Translations under genes and position numbers: made by a program
The notes under the pieces: model-generated
The model's database searches: none
What the model was told of the DNA's origin: nothing
The model's input: only the letters and a program-made list of their open reading frames with translations
From: Oscillospiraceae bacterium
GTDB taxonomy: Bacteria > Bacillota > Clostridia > Oscillospirales > Ruminococcaceae
Length of the DNA stretch: 64,000 bases
Assembly (NCBI GenBank): GCA_017466885.1
Contig: JAFTTH010000002.1
Location: 186,001 to 250,000, forward strand
Direction of reading: 5' to 3'
Part shown: piece after piece, positions 50,812-58,592 of the stretch
Position numbering within the stretch: position 1 is the stretch's first letter
How the letters are laid out: every line of letters starts with the position of its first letter

Positions 50812-51441
50812 TTATCCGTTACCGTACACCTCGTTAATAACCGGCTCAAAGTTTATCTTGGTTTCGTCAAACATATCTTCACATGCTTGGGCGAACTCTT
50901 TGTATTCTTCGTTCACGACAAAGAACCGGCATTTATTCCAGTCGCCGTCAAGATCGAGCATGTGTGGAAATCCCCAAAAGCATTCTTGCCGTCTACTCCA
51001 TTTATTCGTGAATGGTGAATAGTCGCTCAAAGACCTGAAAGACGGTCTGATAGCTCTGTATATCTTACTTCCAATCTGAAACAGTTTTACTTCTACGATA
51101 ATCTGTGTTGCTCTCATCTTCACAGGCCAACGCCAAGTATTGAGATGTGTCCATATTCTGCGGTTCATTCTAAAAGTAGTTGAACCTCGCACACGTACAG
51201 GAGTCAGTAGTTTCACATCCTGATGTGCAACCTTGTGTGTTACCTTTTTATCGCCTTCAAGGAACTTATAAAAACCTTCTATTGTGTCCTTGTGAGCTTC
51301 TGCGGTTTCTGGATCCTTTTCAAGCAACCGTATGAAATGCCCTATTTCTTCAAGTGTTCCGAAATACATTTTGCCGAAGGATGTAAACTGTGCGGCAGCA
51401 TAGTCATCGAGGTGCATTACATAATATTTTTCTTTACTCAT
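50812..51441 (-). CDS. Unknown protein
   Basis: 209 residues; N-terminal KYYVMHLDDYAAAQFTSF, a basic middle (GSTTFRMNRRIWTHLNTWRW) and acidic end. Its ATG overlaps the stop of the phosphoesterase upstream by eight bases. No family recognised. Confidence 0.55.
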   Translation of the reverse strand: MSKEKYYVMHLDDYAAAQFTSFGKMYFGTLEEIGHFIRLLEKDPETAEAHKDTIEGFYKFLEGDKKVTHKVAHQDVKLLTPVRVRGSTTFRMNRRIWTHLNTWRWPVKMRATQIIVEVKLFQIGSKIYRAIRPSFRSLSDYSPFTNKWSRRQECFWGFPHMLDLDGDWNKCRFFVVNEEYKEFAQACEDMFDETKINFEPVINEVYGNG

Positions 51442-52138
51442 CGCATTTCACCTCTTTCAGCATTTCAAATGTTCTAAAGAGGAAATGCATCTTATCTATA
51501 TGCTTGTCTGTATGCCAATGACCGCAATACCAATCTTTATAGTCCACAGCTTCTTCTATCTTGTCGAGCCATAGTTCTGTAGATTCATCTACTGTGCTTT
51601 GGTCCAGACCGGGTATAAACATTTCAGTCGGTCTATACTTATAGGGACAAGTGTGAGACAGTATGATATCTATGCCACCTTTGGCTATAACGTCCTCCAC
51701 CTTGCGTTTTGTCTGCTCGGACGGTTGTTCATCTGCCCACCATCCAAAGCCTCGTTCAAGGCGGTAAAACTTGTCCACACTGTATGCACCGCCGATGGCA
51801 AGCGCTTTGTAACCTTCAAGATCGTACACCTCGCCGTCTTCTGCGAATAGGATGTTGGGATAGTCATCGCTTACAAGGACACGGCCGCCGTTCCATAGCT
51901 TCGGCTTATAGCCTGCTATCTTCTCCGGTCGCATTTCGTGGTTTCCGTGTATGCATAAGAAGGTCGGAGGGTAGTTACTCAATATATTTTTTAGAAAATT
52001 ATCTTTCTTGTTTCCGTAATAATTGGCACCGACATCACCGAGTAGGACAATGGTGTCCTTTTCGGTCAGCTTCACTTTTTCTAAGAATAACTGTATCTGT
52101 GTCGGATTACCGTGTATATCACCCGTTAGGAATATCAC
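51434..52138 (-). CDS. Calcineurin-like metallophosphoesterase 2
   Basis: 234 residues with TGDIHGN, LLGDVGANYYG, HGNHEMRP, LSHTCP and CGHWHTD, a full set of metal ligands. It differs in loop lengths from the other two phosphoesterases, so the three are not recent duplicates. The ATG overlaps the stop of gene 3 by 20 bases, a strong sign of coupled translation. Confidence 0.87.
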   Translation of the reverse strand: MIFLTGDIHGNPTQIQLFLEKVKLTEKDTIVLLGDVGANYYGNKKDNFLKNILSNYPPTFLCIHGNHEMRPEKIAGYKPKLWNGGRVLVSDDYPNILFAEDGEVYDLEGYKALAIGGAYSVDKFYRLERGFGWWADEQPSEQTKRKVEDVIAKGGIDIILSHTCPYKYRPTEMFIPGLDQSTVDESTELWLDKIEEAVDYKDWYCGHWHTDKHIDKMHFLFRTFEMLKEVKCDE

Positions 52139-52718
52139 TTTCTATCATCTCTTTTCTCTTTTTTTCAAATTCGGGGAAATCATAAGCTGCGAGAAGTTCA
52201 TCGAGGGTTCTCGGTGTGTAATTCATATATGTCATCATGACACCGACATTAATAATTTTGCACGGGATACCATCATCCCACAGTTCTTGTTTCCATTTTT
52301 CGACATACTTCCATTCTCTTGTGTTATGGACATGACCGTAAAGCATTATCGCACCGTAGTGCTGTGCGTTATAAAACAGCATCGGATAATGACTCATAAC
52401 GACACGTCTGCCGTTATCCACGATTTCTTCGTATTTGAGGATCTCATCATAGTGAAATCGCAGTTTGCCATGTACTCGGTCGTGGTTACCTTGGATAAGG
52501 ATCTTCTTTCCGTTCAGCCGTTTGATGATATTCACGCTGCCTTCTTCGTTCTTCCAAAAGCAGTCGCCGAGAATATATACCGTGTCTTCCTCGGTGACTC
52601 GCTCGTTCCAGTTGTGGATGAGGACTTCGTCCATCAGCGTTGTATCGGCAAACGGTCTGTTGTCAAACCGAATTACATTCTTATGCCCAAAATGGTTATC
52701 TGAAATATAATAAATCAA
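52119..52718 (-). CDS. Calcineurin-like metallophosphoesterase 3
   Basis: 199 residues with SDNHFGHKN, LGDCFW, QGNHDR, MSHYP and YGHVHN. This SDxHFGHKN-type subgroup is common in phages and mobile elements. First gene of the leftward operon; a GGAAGGAG ribosome site precedes the ATG. The promoter and four phased repeats lie just upstream. Confidence 0.87.
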   Translation of the reverse strand: MIYYISDNHFGHKNVIRFDNRPFADTTLMDEVLIHNWNERVTEEDTVYILGDCFWKNEEGSVNIIKRLNGKKILIQGNHDRVHGKLRFHYDEILKYEEIVDNGRRVVMSHYPMLFYNAQHYGAIMLYGHVHNTREWKYVEKWKQELWDDGIPCKIINVGVMMTYMNYTPRTLDELLAAYDFPEFEKKRKEMIESDIPNG

Positions 52719-52776
52719 TGGACATTCTCCTTCCTTTTCCGGCGATACTTACAGTACCCCATTTAAGTTGTCCTAT

Positions 52777-52785
52777 ATATTAACA
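52777..52785 (-). promoter_or_regulatory. Candidate extended -10 of the phosphoesterase operon
   Basis: Minus-strand TGTTAATAT, an extended -10 (TG-N-TAATAT), about 60 bases before the first start codon, with no clear -35. The four phased repeats lie 34 to 117 bases further upstream, an activator-like position. Confidence 0.4.
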
Positions 52786-52818
52786 CAGGTGCCATCCAAA
52801 AATCTCGCTTTTTTCGTT

Positions 52819-52894
52819 TTCATATGTATTTACGAGCAATTCATATGTATTTAGAGCGTTTTCATATGTATTTTCGACCATTTCATATGTATTG
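52819..52894. repeat. Four 13-bp direct repeats spaced exactly 21 bp
   Basis: TTCATATGTATTT starts at 52819, 52840, 52861 and 52882 (the last ends in TTG). The eight-base spacers differ in sequence but not in length. A 21-bp period equals two helical turns, so bound proteins would line up on one DNA face. The core contains the palindrome CATATG. Either regulator sites for the operon to the left or iterons of a replication origin; not CRISPR, since the units are too short. Confidence 0.85.
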
Positions 52895-52905
52895 GCAAAA
52901 GAGTT

Positions 52906-52939
52906 AAACCCTCCGTGAAGTAAGTTTCACGAAGGGTTT
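52906..52939 (-). terminator. Terminator after the minus-strand XRE gene
   Basis: AAACCCT (52906-52912) pairs with AGGGTTT (52933-52939), with inner GTGAA/TTCAC pairing; T-rich sequence follows on the minus strand. Confidence 0.65.
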
Positions 52940-52981
52940 ATTGCTTTTATCCCTGCTCTGTGCAAAGATTGGTGTACCCAT

Positions 52982-53338
52982 TTACTTGAACGTTATTTTG
53001 ATGTCTTCTTCTCTGAGTGTCTTCTTTAATGCTTTTAAACACGAAACAATAAACTCGCGCTCGATTTCAAGACAATCATCAAGTAAAAGTATCACTTCTT
53101 GATCCGCTTGACTGTCCAGTACGCCTATGTAATCGGCTAAGAGGTAATCTGCGCCGACATCAAGAATATTGGCTACCTGAATCAGCGTATCAAGCGTCAT
53201 ACTTCGTGTGCCGTTCTCAATGTAACTCACAAAGGTGGTCGACCGGTCAATCTTTTCAGCGAACACAAGTTGCGACATTCCCATCTCCTTTCTTCTGTTT
53301 TGGATTCTTTTTCCGATTAGTGTGTAATCGATTTTCAT
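52982..53338 (-). CDS. XRE-family transcriptional regulator
   Basis: 118 residues. Residues 5-62 are a Cro/CI helix-turn-helix (GKRIQNRRKEMGMSQLVFAE, TTFVSYIENGTRSMTLDTL); the C-terminal helical half (EREFIVSCLKALKKTLRE) probably dimerises. Divergent from the XRE gene at 53485 across a shared AT-rich control region, like a phage immunity switch. The four phased repeats beyond its terminator could be targets. Confidence 0.85.
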   Translation of the reverse strand: MKIDYTLIGKRIQNRRKEMGMSQLVFAEKIDRSTTFVSYIENGTRSMTLDTLIQVANILDVGADYLLADYIGVLDSQADQEVILLLDDCLEIEREFIVSCLKALKKTLREEDIKITFK

Positions 53339-53484
53339 GGTTATAACCTCCTTTTTTTATAAATATTATAAAGCGGAGATTATAATATAGCGTTGTCTTT
53401 ATATCGTTTCTATAAAGAGGTCGCTATAATAATATAAGGTGTAGGCTATAATATAACCTATAGACGATATTGGGAGGTGAAGCA
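53339..53484. promoter_or_regulatory. Divergent control region with repeated TATAATATA
   Basis: Very AT-rich, with TATAATATAGCG and CGCTATAATAATATA facing each other, and GGCTATAATATAACC as a near-palindrome. Several overlapping -10-like TATAAT sequences serve both directions; -35 boxes are poor. This suits mutual control by the two XRE proteins. Confidence 0.5.
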
Positions 53485-53853
53485 ATGTCAGATATCGAGA
53501 ATAAGACTAATCAGCTTATTGGCAGCCGAATCCGTGCGATTCGTCAGAGTCAACGACTCAGCCAAGCGGCACTGGCAGAGAAAGCCCACCTTTCCCTTCC
53601 TTTAATTAGTTCTATTGAGCTGGGCAAGTCCACCATGCTCGTTACCACCCTTTTGCGTATCATTGAAGCGTTGCAGGTTTCAGCGGATGAGTTGCTTCGA
53701 CCTGACGTTCCGTCCGTGAACGGTATTTATCAGAATGAGTTCGCAGAGCTGCTCGGTGGATGTACTCCCGAAGAGATTGACTCCATTATTAAAATTGTAA
53801 AAGAACTCATCGAGACCATGCACACCAAAAAAGATGATTATTCTGACTTTTAA
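53485..53853 (+). CDS. XRE-family transcriptional regulator
   Basis: 122 residues from the ATG at 53485 with GGAGGTGA four bases upstream; a longer frame from 53470 has no ribosome site. Helix-turn-helix: GSRIRAIRQSQRLSQAALAE, LSLPLISSIELGKSTMLVTT. The C-terminal helix ends acidic. Convergent-divergent layout with 52982-53338 suggests paired regulators of the element. Confidence 0.85.
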   Translation: MSDIENKTNQLIGSRIRAIRQSQRLSQAALAEKAHLSLPLISSIELGKSTMLVTTLLRIIEALQVSADELLRPDVPSVNGIYQNEFAELLGGCTPEEIDSIIKIVKELIETMHTKKDDYSDF

Positions 53854-53883
53854 GCGAGAAGGTTTTTAGCAACCTGCTCGCTT
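53852..53883 (+). terminator. Terminator after the plus-strand XRE gene
   Basis: AAGCGAG (53852-53858) pairs with CTCGCTT (53877-53883), with inner GGTT/AACC pairing, then TTCTTTTTAA. Confidence 0.75.
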
Positions 53884-53898
53884 TTCTTTTTAACCCTC

Positions 53899-53950
53899 TT
53901 GACAGACTACCCTATCATAGTTTATAATGTTATTGAAAACAAATGATAGG
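53899..53950 (+). promoter_or_regulatory. Promoter and inverted-repeat operator of the XRE-DUF3990 gene
   Basis: TTGACA (53899-53904), 18-base spacer, TATAAT (53923-53928). The inverted repeat CCTATCAT (53911-53918) and ATGATAGG (53943-53950), 24 bases apart, brackets the -10 and the probable transcription start: the layout of an autorepressed toxin-antitoxin or phage-repressor promoter. Confidence 0.7.
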
Positions 53951-53960
53951 TGGTTTTGAT

Positions 53961-54806
53961 ATGAAGTATTTAATTAAGAAGATGCGCGAGCTTGCCGATA
54001 TGAGCCAAGAGCAGTTCGCCAAAGAAATCGGGACTACTGTCGTTTCCATTAATCGTTGGGAGAACGGCAAGTCTATTCCCAACCCTATGGCTCAAAACCA
54101 ACTCAACCTTTTCTGCGCTAACCACAATATAGATATCGCCGATATCATTGTCGAAAAGTATCGCTACGAACACAATGATGACCGACTCATTCTCTATCAC
54201 GGTTCTAAGGAAGGACTTACAGGTCAGATTCAACCTAAAAGCCGAGAAGACTGCGACTTCGGTGTTGGTTTCTACACCGGTACGGATACCATTCAGCCGT
54301 TGACTTTGGTTTGCGGTGAACCTAATCCTAAGTTCTATGTAGTTGATCTGAATCTCGGTGGTCTGAAAGTTCTTGACCTTGAACTCGGACTGGATTGGGC
54401 AATGGTGGTTGCATATCATCGCGGCTATATGGATATAATAAAAGGTACGGAGATGTACGAAAAGTACGCTCATCTGTTTGACGGTTACGACATGATTGTC
54501 GGTTATATTGCTAACGACCGTCTTTACACTGAGCTTACTCGTTTCTTCAACGGAGATATCACCGACACCGCACTCATGAACTGTTTGGTTGCTCTTGATC
54601 TTGGCAAACAGTATGTTGCTAAGACTCAAAAGGGTTGCGATGCTTTTTCTATCGTTTCCGAATCGGATATCTATCCGATGGAACTTACTGCCCTTCAAGA
54701 AAAAGCGGCAGTTCGCAGAAAAGAGAGTTATGCGATTGCAAGCAAAATCGAAAAGCAGTACAGACGTGTCGGCAAGTATTTCGATGAGATTTTGAGAGGT
54801 GAATGA
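53961..54806 (+). CDS. XRE helix-turn-helix fused to a DUF3990 (ADP-ribosyltransferase-like) domain
   Basis: 281 residues from the ATG at 53961 (GGTGG seven bases upstream); an ATG at 53943 lies inside the operator half-site. Residues 1-65 form an XRE domain (MRELADMSQEQFAKEIGTTV, INRWENGKS). The rest resembles DUF3990: LYHGS, DFGVGFYTGTD, YDMIVGYIANDRLY and LGKQYVAKTQKG. DUF3990 is thought to have an ADP-ribosyltransferase-like fold and occurs in toxin-antitoxin-like gene pairs. The fusion would let the enzyme control its own promoter. The next gene overlaps its ribosome site with this gene's end. Confidence 0.75.
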   Translation: MKYLIKKMRELADMSQEQFAKEIGTTVVSINRWENGKSIPNPMAQNQLNLFCANHNIDIADIIVEKYRYEHNDDRLILYHGSKEGLTGQIQPKSREDCDFGVGFYTGTDTIQPLTLVCGEPNPKFYVVDLNLGGLKVLDLELGLDWAMVVAYHRGYMDIIKGTEMYEKYAHLFDGYDMIVGYIANDRLYTELTRFFNGDITDTALMNCLVALDLGKQYVAKTQKGCDAFSIVSESDIYPMELTALQEKAAVRRKESYAIASKIEKQYRRVGKYFDEILRGE

Positions 54807-54807
54807 A

Positions 54808-55230
54808 ATGCTTGATGTATTTGAACTAACTCTATGCGATATGCAGGGCAAGCTCTTTGAGATGTCTGCCAACGAAGGTTTTTCAAGTGAAGCGTTCATC
54901 AAGACTTTCATGCTGTCAAACACCGCTGCGGATCTTGACAAGTTGTTCAACCATATGCAGTGGGCAGGTCAAGGATATATCATTGACCGCCTTAGAGAAC
55001 AGAATGCAGATACGCTTGAAACCGATGGCGAACTCTATGACAATGAAACACTCTATTGGTCTGGCTATCTCTACCGCTATTGGCATATCTACACCGGTGA
55101 AACAAGCAAAGAGATTTACAAGCAAGCACCTGCAAAGACAATGCGTGCTGTCTACTTGATGTATCACACTATGAGTCCTGAGATGGCGATTGACCGCTTG
55201 AAAGACACTTACGCAAGAAAACATAAATAA
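54808..55230 (+). CDS. Partner of the XRE-DUF3990 protein (possible antitoxin)
   Basis: 140 residues from the ATG at 54808; GAGAGGTGA lies seven bases upstream inside the previous gene, and the gap to its stop is one base. Helical, soluble: EAFIKTFMLSNTAADLDKLF, MQWAGQGYIIDRL, YWSGYLYRYWHIYTGETSKE. I recall similar proteins beside DUF3990 genes but no experimental role. The tight coupling suggests the two proteins act together. A terminator follows. Confidence 0.65.
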   Translation: MLDVFELTLCDMQGKLFEMSANEGFSSEAFIKTFMLSNTAADLDKLFNHMQWAGQGYIIDRLREQNADTLETDGELYDNETLYWSGYLYRYWHIYTGETSKEIYKQAPAKTMRAVYLMYHTMSPEMAIDRLKDTYARKHK

Positions 55231-55245
55231 TCTACTTGATTTGGT

Positions 55246-55326
55246 AACAGATTGGATTTTCGAGTCCAATCTGTTATTTTTTTATACAATTATAAACTCA
55301 GCGTGATTCCACTTCACGTTGGGTTT
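55246..55326 (+). terminator. Two successive terminators
   Basis: First: AACAGATTGGA (55246-55256) with TCCAATCTGTT (55265-55275), then ATTTTTTTAT. Second: AAACTCAGCGTGA with TTCACGTTGGGTTT (55294-55326). They separate the toxin-like pair from the recombinase operon. Confidence 0.8.
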
Positions 55327-55389
55327 ATTCCTTTTATAGCCTCCACTATATAAAATAACCTGTAGTATTTAGTTTTTTCGGAGGCGAAC

Positions 55390-55992
55390 ATGAACGAGTT
55401 AAGTATCACCTACAACAAAGAAGATATGGAGCTTCTTCGTTTTACACCACTGAGCATAGATGATGAGGCACGGCAGAAAAGAGCGAAGGCAATGGCGGCT
55501 CATTACAGCCATTCCATTGAAATCCCCAACCTCTACAAGCAAATGAGGGTTGCCGTGTATATCCGTTACTTCAACTCGGCAGATATCGAGGATTGGCTTG
55601 ATGCTATCAAGAAGTTCTACACAGACGGACTTGCTAACATCCCTGCTTGGACTTTCGTTGACTTCTACATTGACGAGGGGCCTTCTCCCAACAACATGGA
55701 GAACAACAAGGAATGGTGTCGCCTGTTGGACGATTGCTTTGCCGGTAAAGTCGATTTGATCATGACTCAGAAGACCACAGGCATTTCCAAGAACCCCACC
55801 GAAATCACTATGTGCGCTCGTATTCTCTCACAGCTTGAAAAACCTGTCGGGATTTACTTCGAGGCAGAGAACTTCTACACCTTGGCCTCCTACTATCTGT
55901 CCGATACTACGGATGACTATCTCCTTCCAAGTGCCGAGACTCTAAAGATTCTCGATGAGTCAAGCAATGAAAGGAGGCTTTTAGGTGAGTAA
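55390..55992 (+). CDS. Catalytically dead serine-recombinase domain protein
   Basis: 200 residues. It aligns with the N-terminal domain of the next gene: RVAVYIRYFNSADIEDWLDA against RIAVYVRVSTDS, VDLIMTQKTTGISKNPTEIT against IDIILTKSVSRFARNIVDC. The catalytic serine and both arginines of the SRFAR motif are replaced, so it should not cut DNA. It stops after the catalytic-domain fold, with no DNA-binding part. It overlaps the active recombinase gene by eight bases, so it may form mixed oligomers that set the direction or timing of recombination. GGAGG precedes the ATG. Confidence 0.75.
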   Translation: MNELSITYNKEDMELLRFTPLSIDDEARQKRAKAMAAHYSHSIEIPNLYKQMRVAVYIRYFNSADIEDWLDAIKKFYTDGLANIPAWTFVDFYIDEGPSPNNMENNKEWCRLLDDCFAGKVDLIMTQKTTGISKNPTEITMCARILSQLEKPVGIYFEAENFYTLASYYLSDTTDDYLLPSAETLKILDESSNERRLLGE

Positions 55993-57856
55993 CGAATATA
56001 CAAACCCAGCACAGAAACCCATGACCGAAACCGAAAGCCGTTACAGAGAAGTGCGCGACCTTTCCAAGCTGCGTATCATCCCTGCCAAAGAAAAAGAACC
56101 CGACTTTTACGATGATGAGGTTCACAAGAGAATTGCCGTCTATGTCCGTGTTTCCACTGACAGTGAAAAACAGACTTCTTCCTACGAGCTTCAAAAGAAA
56201 TACTACGAAGGCTATGTTCGTGAGCACGACAACTGGACTCTCGTCAAGATCTATGCAGATAAGGGTATCAGCGGTACTTCTCTCGAACATCGTGTGGAGT
56301 TCAACAAAATGATTGCCGACTGTAAAGCCGGTAAGATAGATATCATTCTTACTAAGAGTGTTTCTCGTTTTGCCCGTAACATCGTTGACTGTATTGGTAT
56401 TGCACGTGACCTCGCTGCTCTTTCTCCGGCTGTCGGCGTTTTCTTTGAGATGGAGCACATCTTCTCTCTGAACGAGGATTCACAGATGGCTCTCTCCTTC
56501 CAAGCGACTATCGCGCAGGAGGAATCTCATATCAAGAGCCGTAGCATGAACAAGTCCTATTTCATGCGATTCAGCAACGCCATTTTTTTGACTCCGAAGC
56601 TGCTCGGTTACAACAGCGTTAAGAAAGGCAAACTGACCATTAATGAGGAACAAGCGCCGACCGTCAAGCTCATTTTCTATATGTATCTCTGCGGTCATAG
56701 CACTACCGAGATTGCAGAGACATTGATGATGCTCGGCAAGAAAACGCTAAAAGGCAATACCAAATGGACGTCAAGCGGTATTACACAGATTCTTCGTAAC
56801 GAAAGGTACTGCGGTGATATTCTCACCAACAAGACCTACACACCGAGTTACTTAGACCACAAGGCTAAGAAGAACTACGGCAAGAAGCAACAGTTCTACT
56901 ATACCGATGACCACGATCCTATCATCCCAAGGGACGATTTCATTGCGGTTCAGCATATGCTCAACAACGCTCGGTACAGGAATACTTCTATTCTGCCGGA
57001 GCTTCGTGTCATTCCGGAAGGTCTGCTCAAAGGATTCGTTGTTATCAATCCGCGTTGGGCAGGTTTCAATGATAACGACTACCGACTTGCCTGTCAGAGT
57101 GTGTACGGGGACGAGCCGATTACCGAAGAGGCCAACAACTGCTCTATCTATGCTGCAGACGGCGACTTCGACATGCGCGGATTTGAAATCACACGGTCTG
57201 AGTTCTTTGATTCAGTCCAGCGACCGTTTGTCACCTTCCAAGACGGGCGTATCAAGTTCAGTATGAACTGCATCAAGAAGTTTGGTAAGCAGCAGTATAT
57301 TGAGATGCTTGTCCACCCTATTAAGAAGCAGTTCGCTGTTCGCATTACGAACAAGGAAAATCGCAACGCTGTCGTGTGGGCGAAATCTACCAGCGGTGTG
57401 TTTCATCCGAAGGATATTCCCACCACAGCGTTTACCAACACATTCTTTGCTCTTTTCTGTTGGGATTTGAATTATAAATACAGAGTCACAGGTTCTTTTT
57501 ATCAAAAGGACAAGGACTCGGTTTGTATTTTCGATTTGGCTGAAACCGAGGTGTTTCTCCCCACCCGCATTCTTGCGGATAGAACTGAGGAAGACGAAGA
57601 ATCATCCACACCGCTTATTCCGGGCAAAAACCATATCAAAGCAATGCCGGAGGATTGGCTTAAAACCTTCGGTCGTAAATATTATATTCAGAAACAAGCT
57701 GCCGACAAGGTCGAGTCAGCCGCTTGGGATATTCAAAATCAAGGCTCTGTGTACGATGAGGAAAACCAACTCAAAGTCAGTGATCCTGAGGTGCTCAGAG
57801 AATTTATCAATCAAGAATTAAGTAATGGTAATAAGGAGGCCGTTTCAAATGAGTGA
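55985..57856 (+). CDS. Large serine recombinase with unusual C-terminal domain
   Basis: 623 residues. Resolvase domain about 45-195 with catalytic Ser57 (YVRVST) and Arg128/Arg131 (SVSRFAR); recombinase domain about 200-330 (PKLLGYNSVKKGKLTINEEQ, SSGITQILRNERYCGD). The usual CxxC zinc ribbon is absent. Instead residues about 385-535 hold a domain (GFEITRSEFFDSVQRPFVTF, CIKKFGKQQYIEMLVHPI, NYKYRVTGSF, IFDLAETEVFL) that recurs in the next two genes. It is probably the element's integrase or invertase. It starts inside the dead-recombinase gene and ends eight bases inside the next gene. Confidence 0.87.
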   Translation: MSNEYTNPAQKPMTETESRYREVRDLSKLRIIPAKEKEPDFYDDEVHKRIAVYVRVSTDSEKQTSSYELQKKYYEGYVREHDNWTLVKIYADKGISGTSLEHRVEFNKMIADCKAGKIDIILTKSVSRFARNIVDCIGIARDLAALSPAVGVFFEMEHIFSLNEDSQMALSFQATIAQEESHIKSRSMNKSYFMRFSNAIFLTPKLLGYNSVKKGKLTINEEQAPTVKLIFYMYLCGHSTTEIAETLMMLGKKTLKGNTKWTSSGITQILRNERYCGDILTNKTYTPSYLDHKAKKNYGKKQQFYYTDDHDPIIPRDDFIAVQHMLNNARYRNTSILPELRVIPEGLLKGFVVINPRWAGFNDNDYRLACQSVYGDEPITEEANNCSIYAADGDFDMRGFEITRSEFFDSVQRPFVTFQDGRIKFSMNCIKKFGKQQYIEMLVHPIKKQFAVRITNKENRNAVVWAKSTSGVFHPKDIPTTAFTNTFFALFCWDLNYKYRVTGSFYQKDKDSVCIFDLAETEVFLPTRILADRTEEDEESSTPLIPGKNHIKAMPEDWLKTFGRKYYIQKQAADKVESAAWDIQNQGSVYDEENQLKVSDPEVLREFINQELSNGNKEAVSNE

Positions 57857-58592
57857 TGAATTAAATATGGGTGTCGATATTGCCCAACAAACTGTCTTGC
57901 CGGACGAGACCGGTGCTATCGCACTGACAGCAGACGATATTATTGAGCTGGAAGGTGATTTCAATTACGATGGATTCCAAGTTGTTCGCAGAGAGTTTTT
58001 CGCTCATACCTTCGAACCGTCTATTACTCTTAATAACTACAAGGTCTATGTTAATGCGGCGTGTCTGAACCGTTTCCCTGAGATCGAGCATGTTCAGCTT
58101 CTCATTAATAGCGAGACCAATATCATGGCACTTCGTCCGTGTGCGGAAACTGACCGAGACTCATTTGCTTGGTGCAGTAAAGGCACGGGCAGAAGAAAGC
58201 CAAAGCAGGTCACCTGCCGTTTATTCTTCGCTAAGCTGTTCACGATGATGAACTGGAATCCTGATTATAGATATAAACTGCTCGGTAAGATTGTCTGTGC
58301 AAACGGAATGTATCTTATCGTTTTTGACCTGTCTGCAACTGAGGTCTATCAGCGCACCTTCGTTGAAGGACAGAAGCCGAAGAACTCACGAGTTCCTGTC
58401 TTCCCTGCTGCATGGCAGAATCAGTTCGGTATGCCTTTCGAGGAACACCGCAAGTCATTGCAGATTAATACCTTTAACGGTTATGCCGTTTATGAAATTA
58501 AAGAGAAACAAGCACCCAAGCCTGACGGAGATTCCGCACAGGTTCAGCAGTTATCTCTTGACAATCCTACAGGTGAAGGAGTTGAGAGTTAA
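57849..58592 (+). CDS. Stand-alone copy of the recombinase C-terminal domain
   Basis: 247 residues from the ATG at 57849 (AAGGAGG nine bases upstream). Residues about 30-175 match the recombinase C-terminal domain: GFQVVRREFFAHTFEPSITL, CLNRFPEIEHVQLLINSETN, FAWCSKGTGRRKPKQVT, MNWNPDYRYKLLGKI, VFDLSATEVYQRT. No catalytic residues recognised. A role as accessory DNA- or protein-binding factor for recombination is the natural guess. Its stop overlaps the next ATG by one base (TAATG). Confidence 0.72.
   Translation: MSDELNMGVDIAQQTVLPDETGAIALTADDIIELEGDFNYDGFQVVRREFFAHTFEPSITLNNYKVYVNAACLNRFPEIEHVQLLINSETNIMALRPCAETDRDSFAWCSKGTGRRKPKQVTCRLFFAKLFTMMNWNPDYRYKLLGKIVCANGMYLIVFDLSATEVYQRTFVEGQKPKNSRVPVFPAAWQNQFGMPFEEHRKSLQINTFNGYAVYEIKEKQAPKPDGDSAQVQQLSLDNPTGEGVES

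Noticed and set aside
52819-52894. CRISPR array
   Set aside because: Units are 13 bp with 8-bp spacers and no cas genes are nearby; these are phased binding sites or iterons.
53970-54950. 326-codon minus-strand frame
   Set aside because: Antisense to the XRE-DUF3990 gene, which has a promoter, operator, ribosome site and domain motifs.
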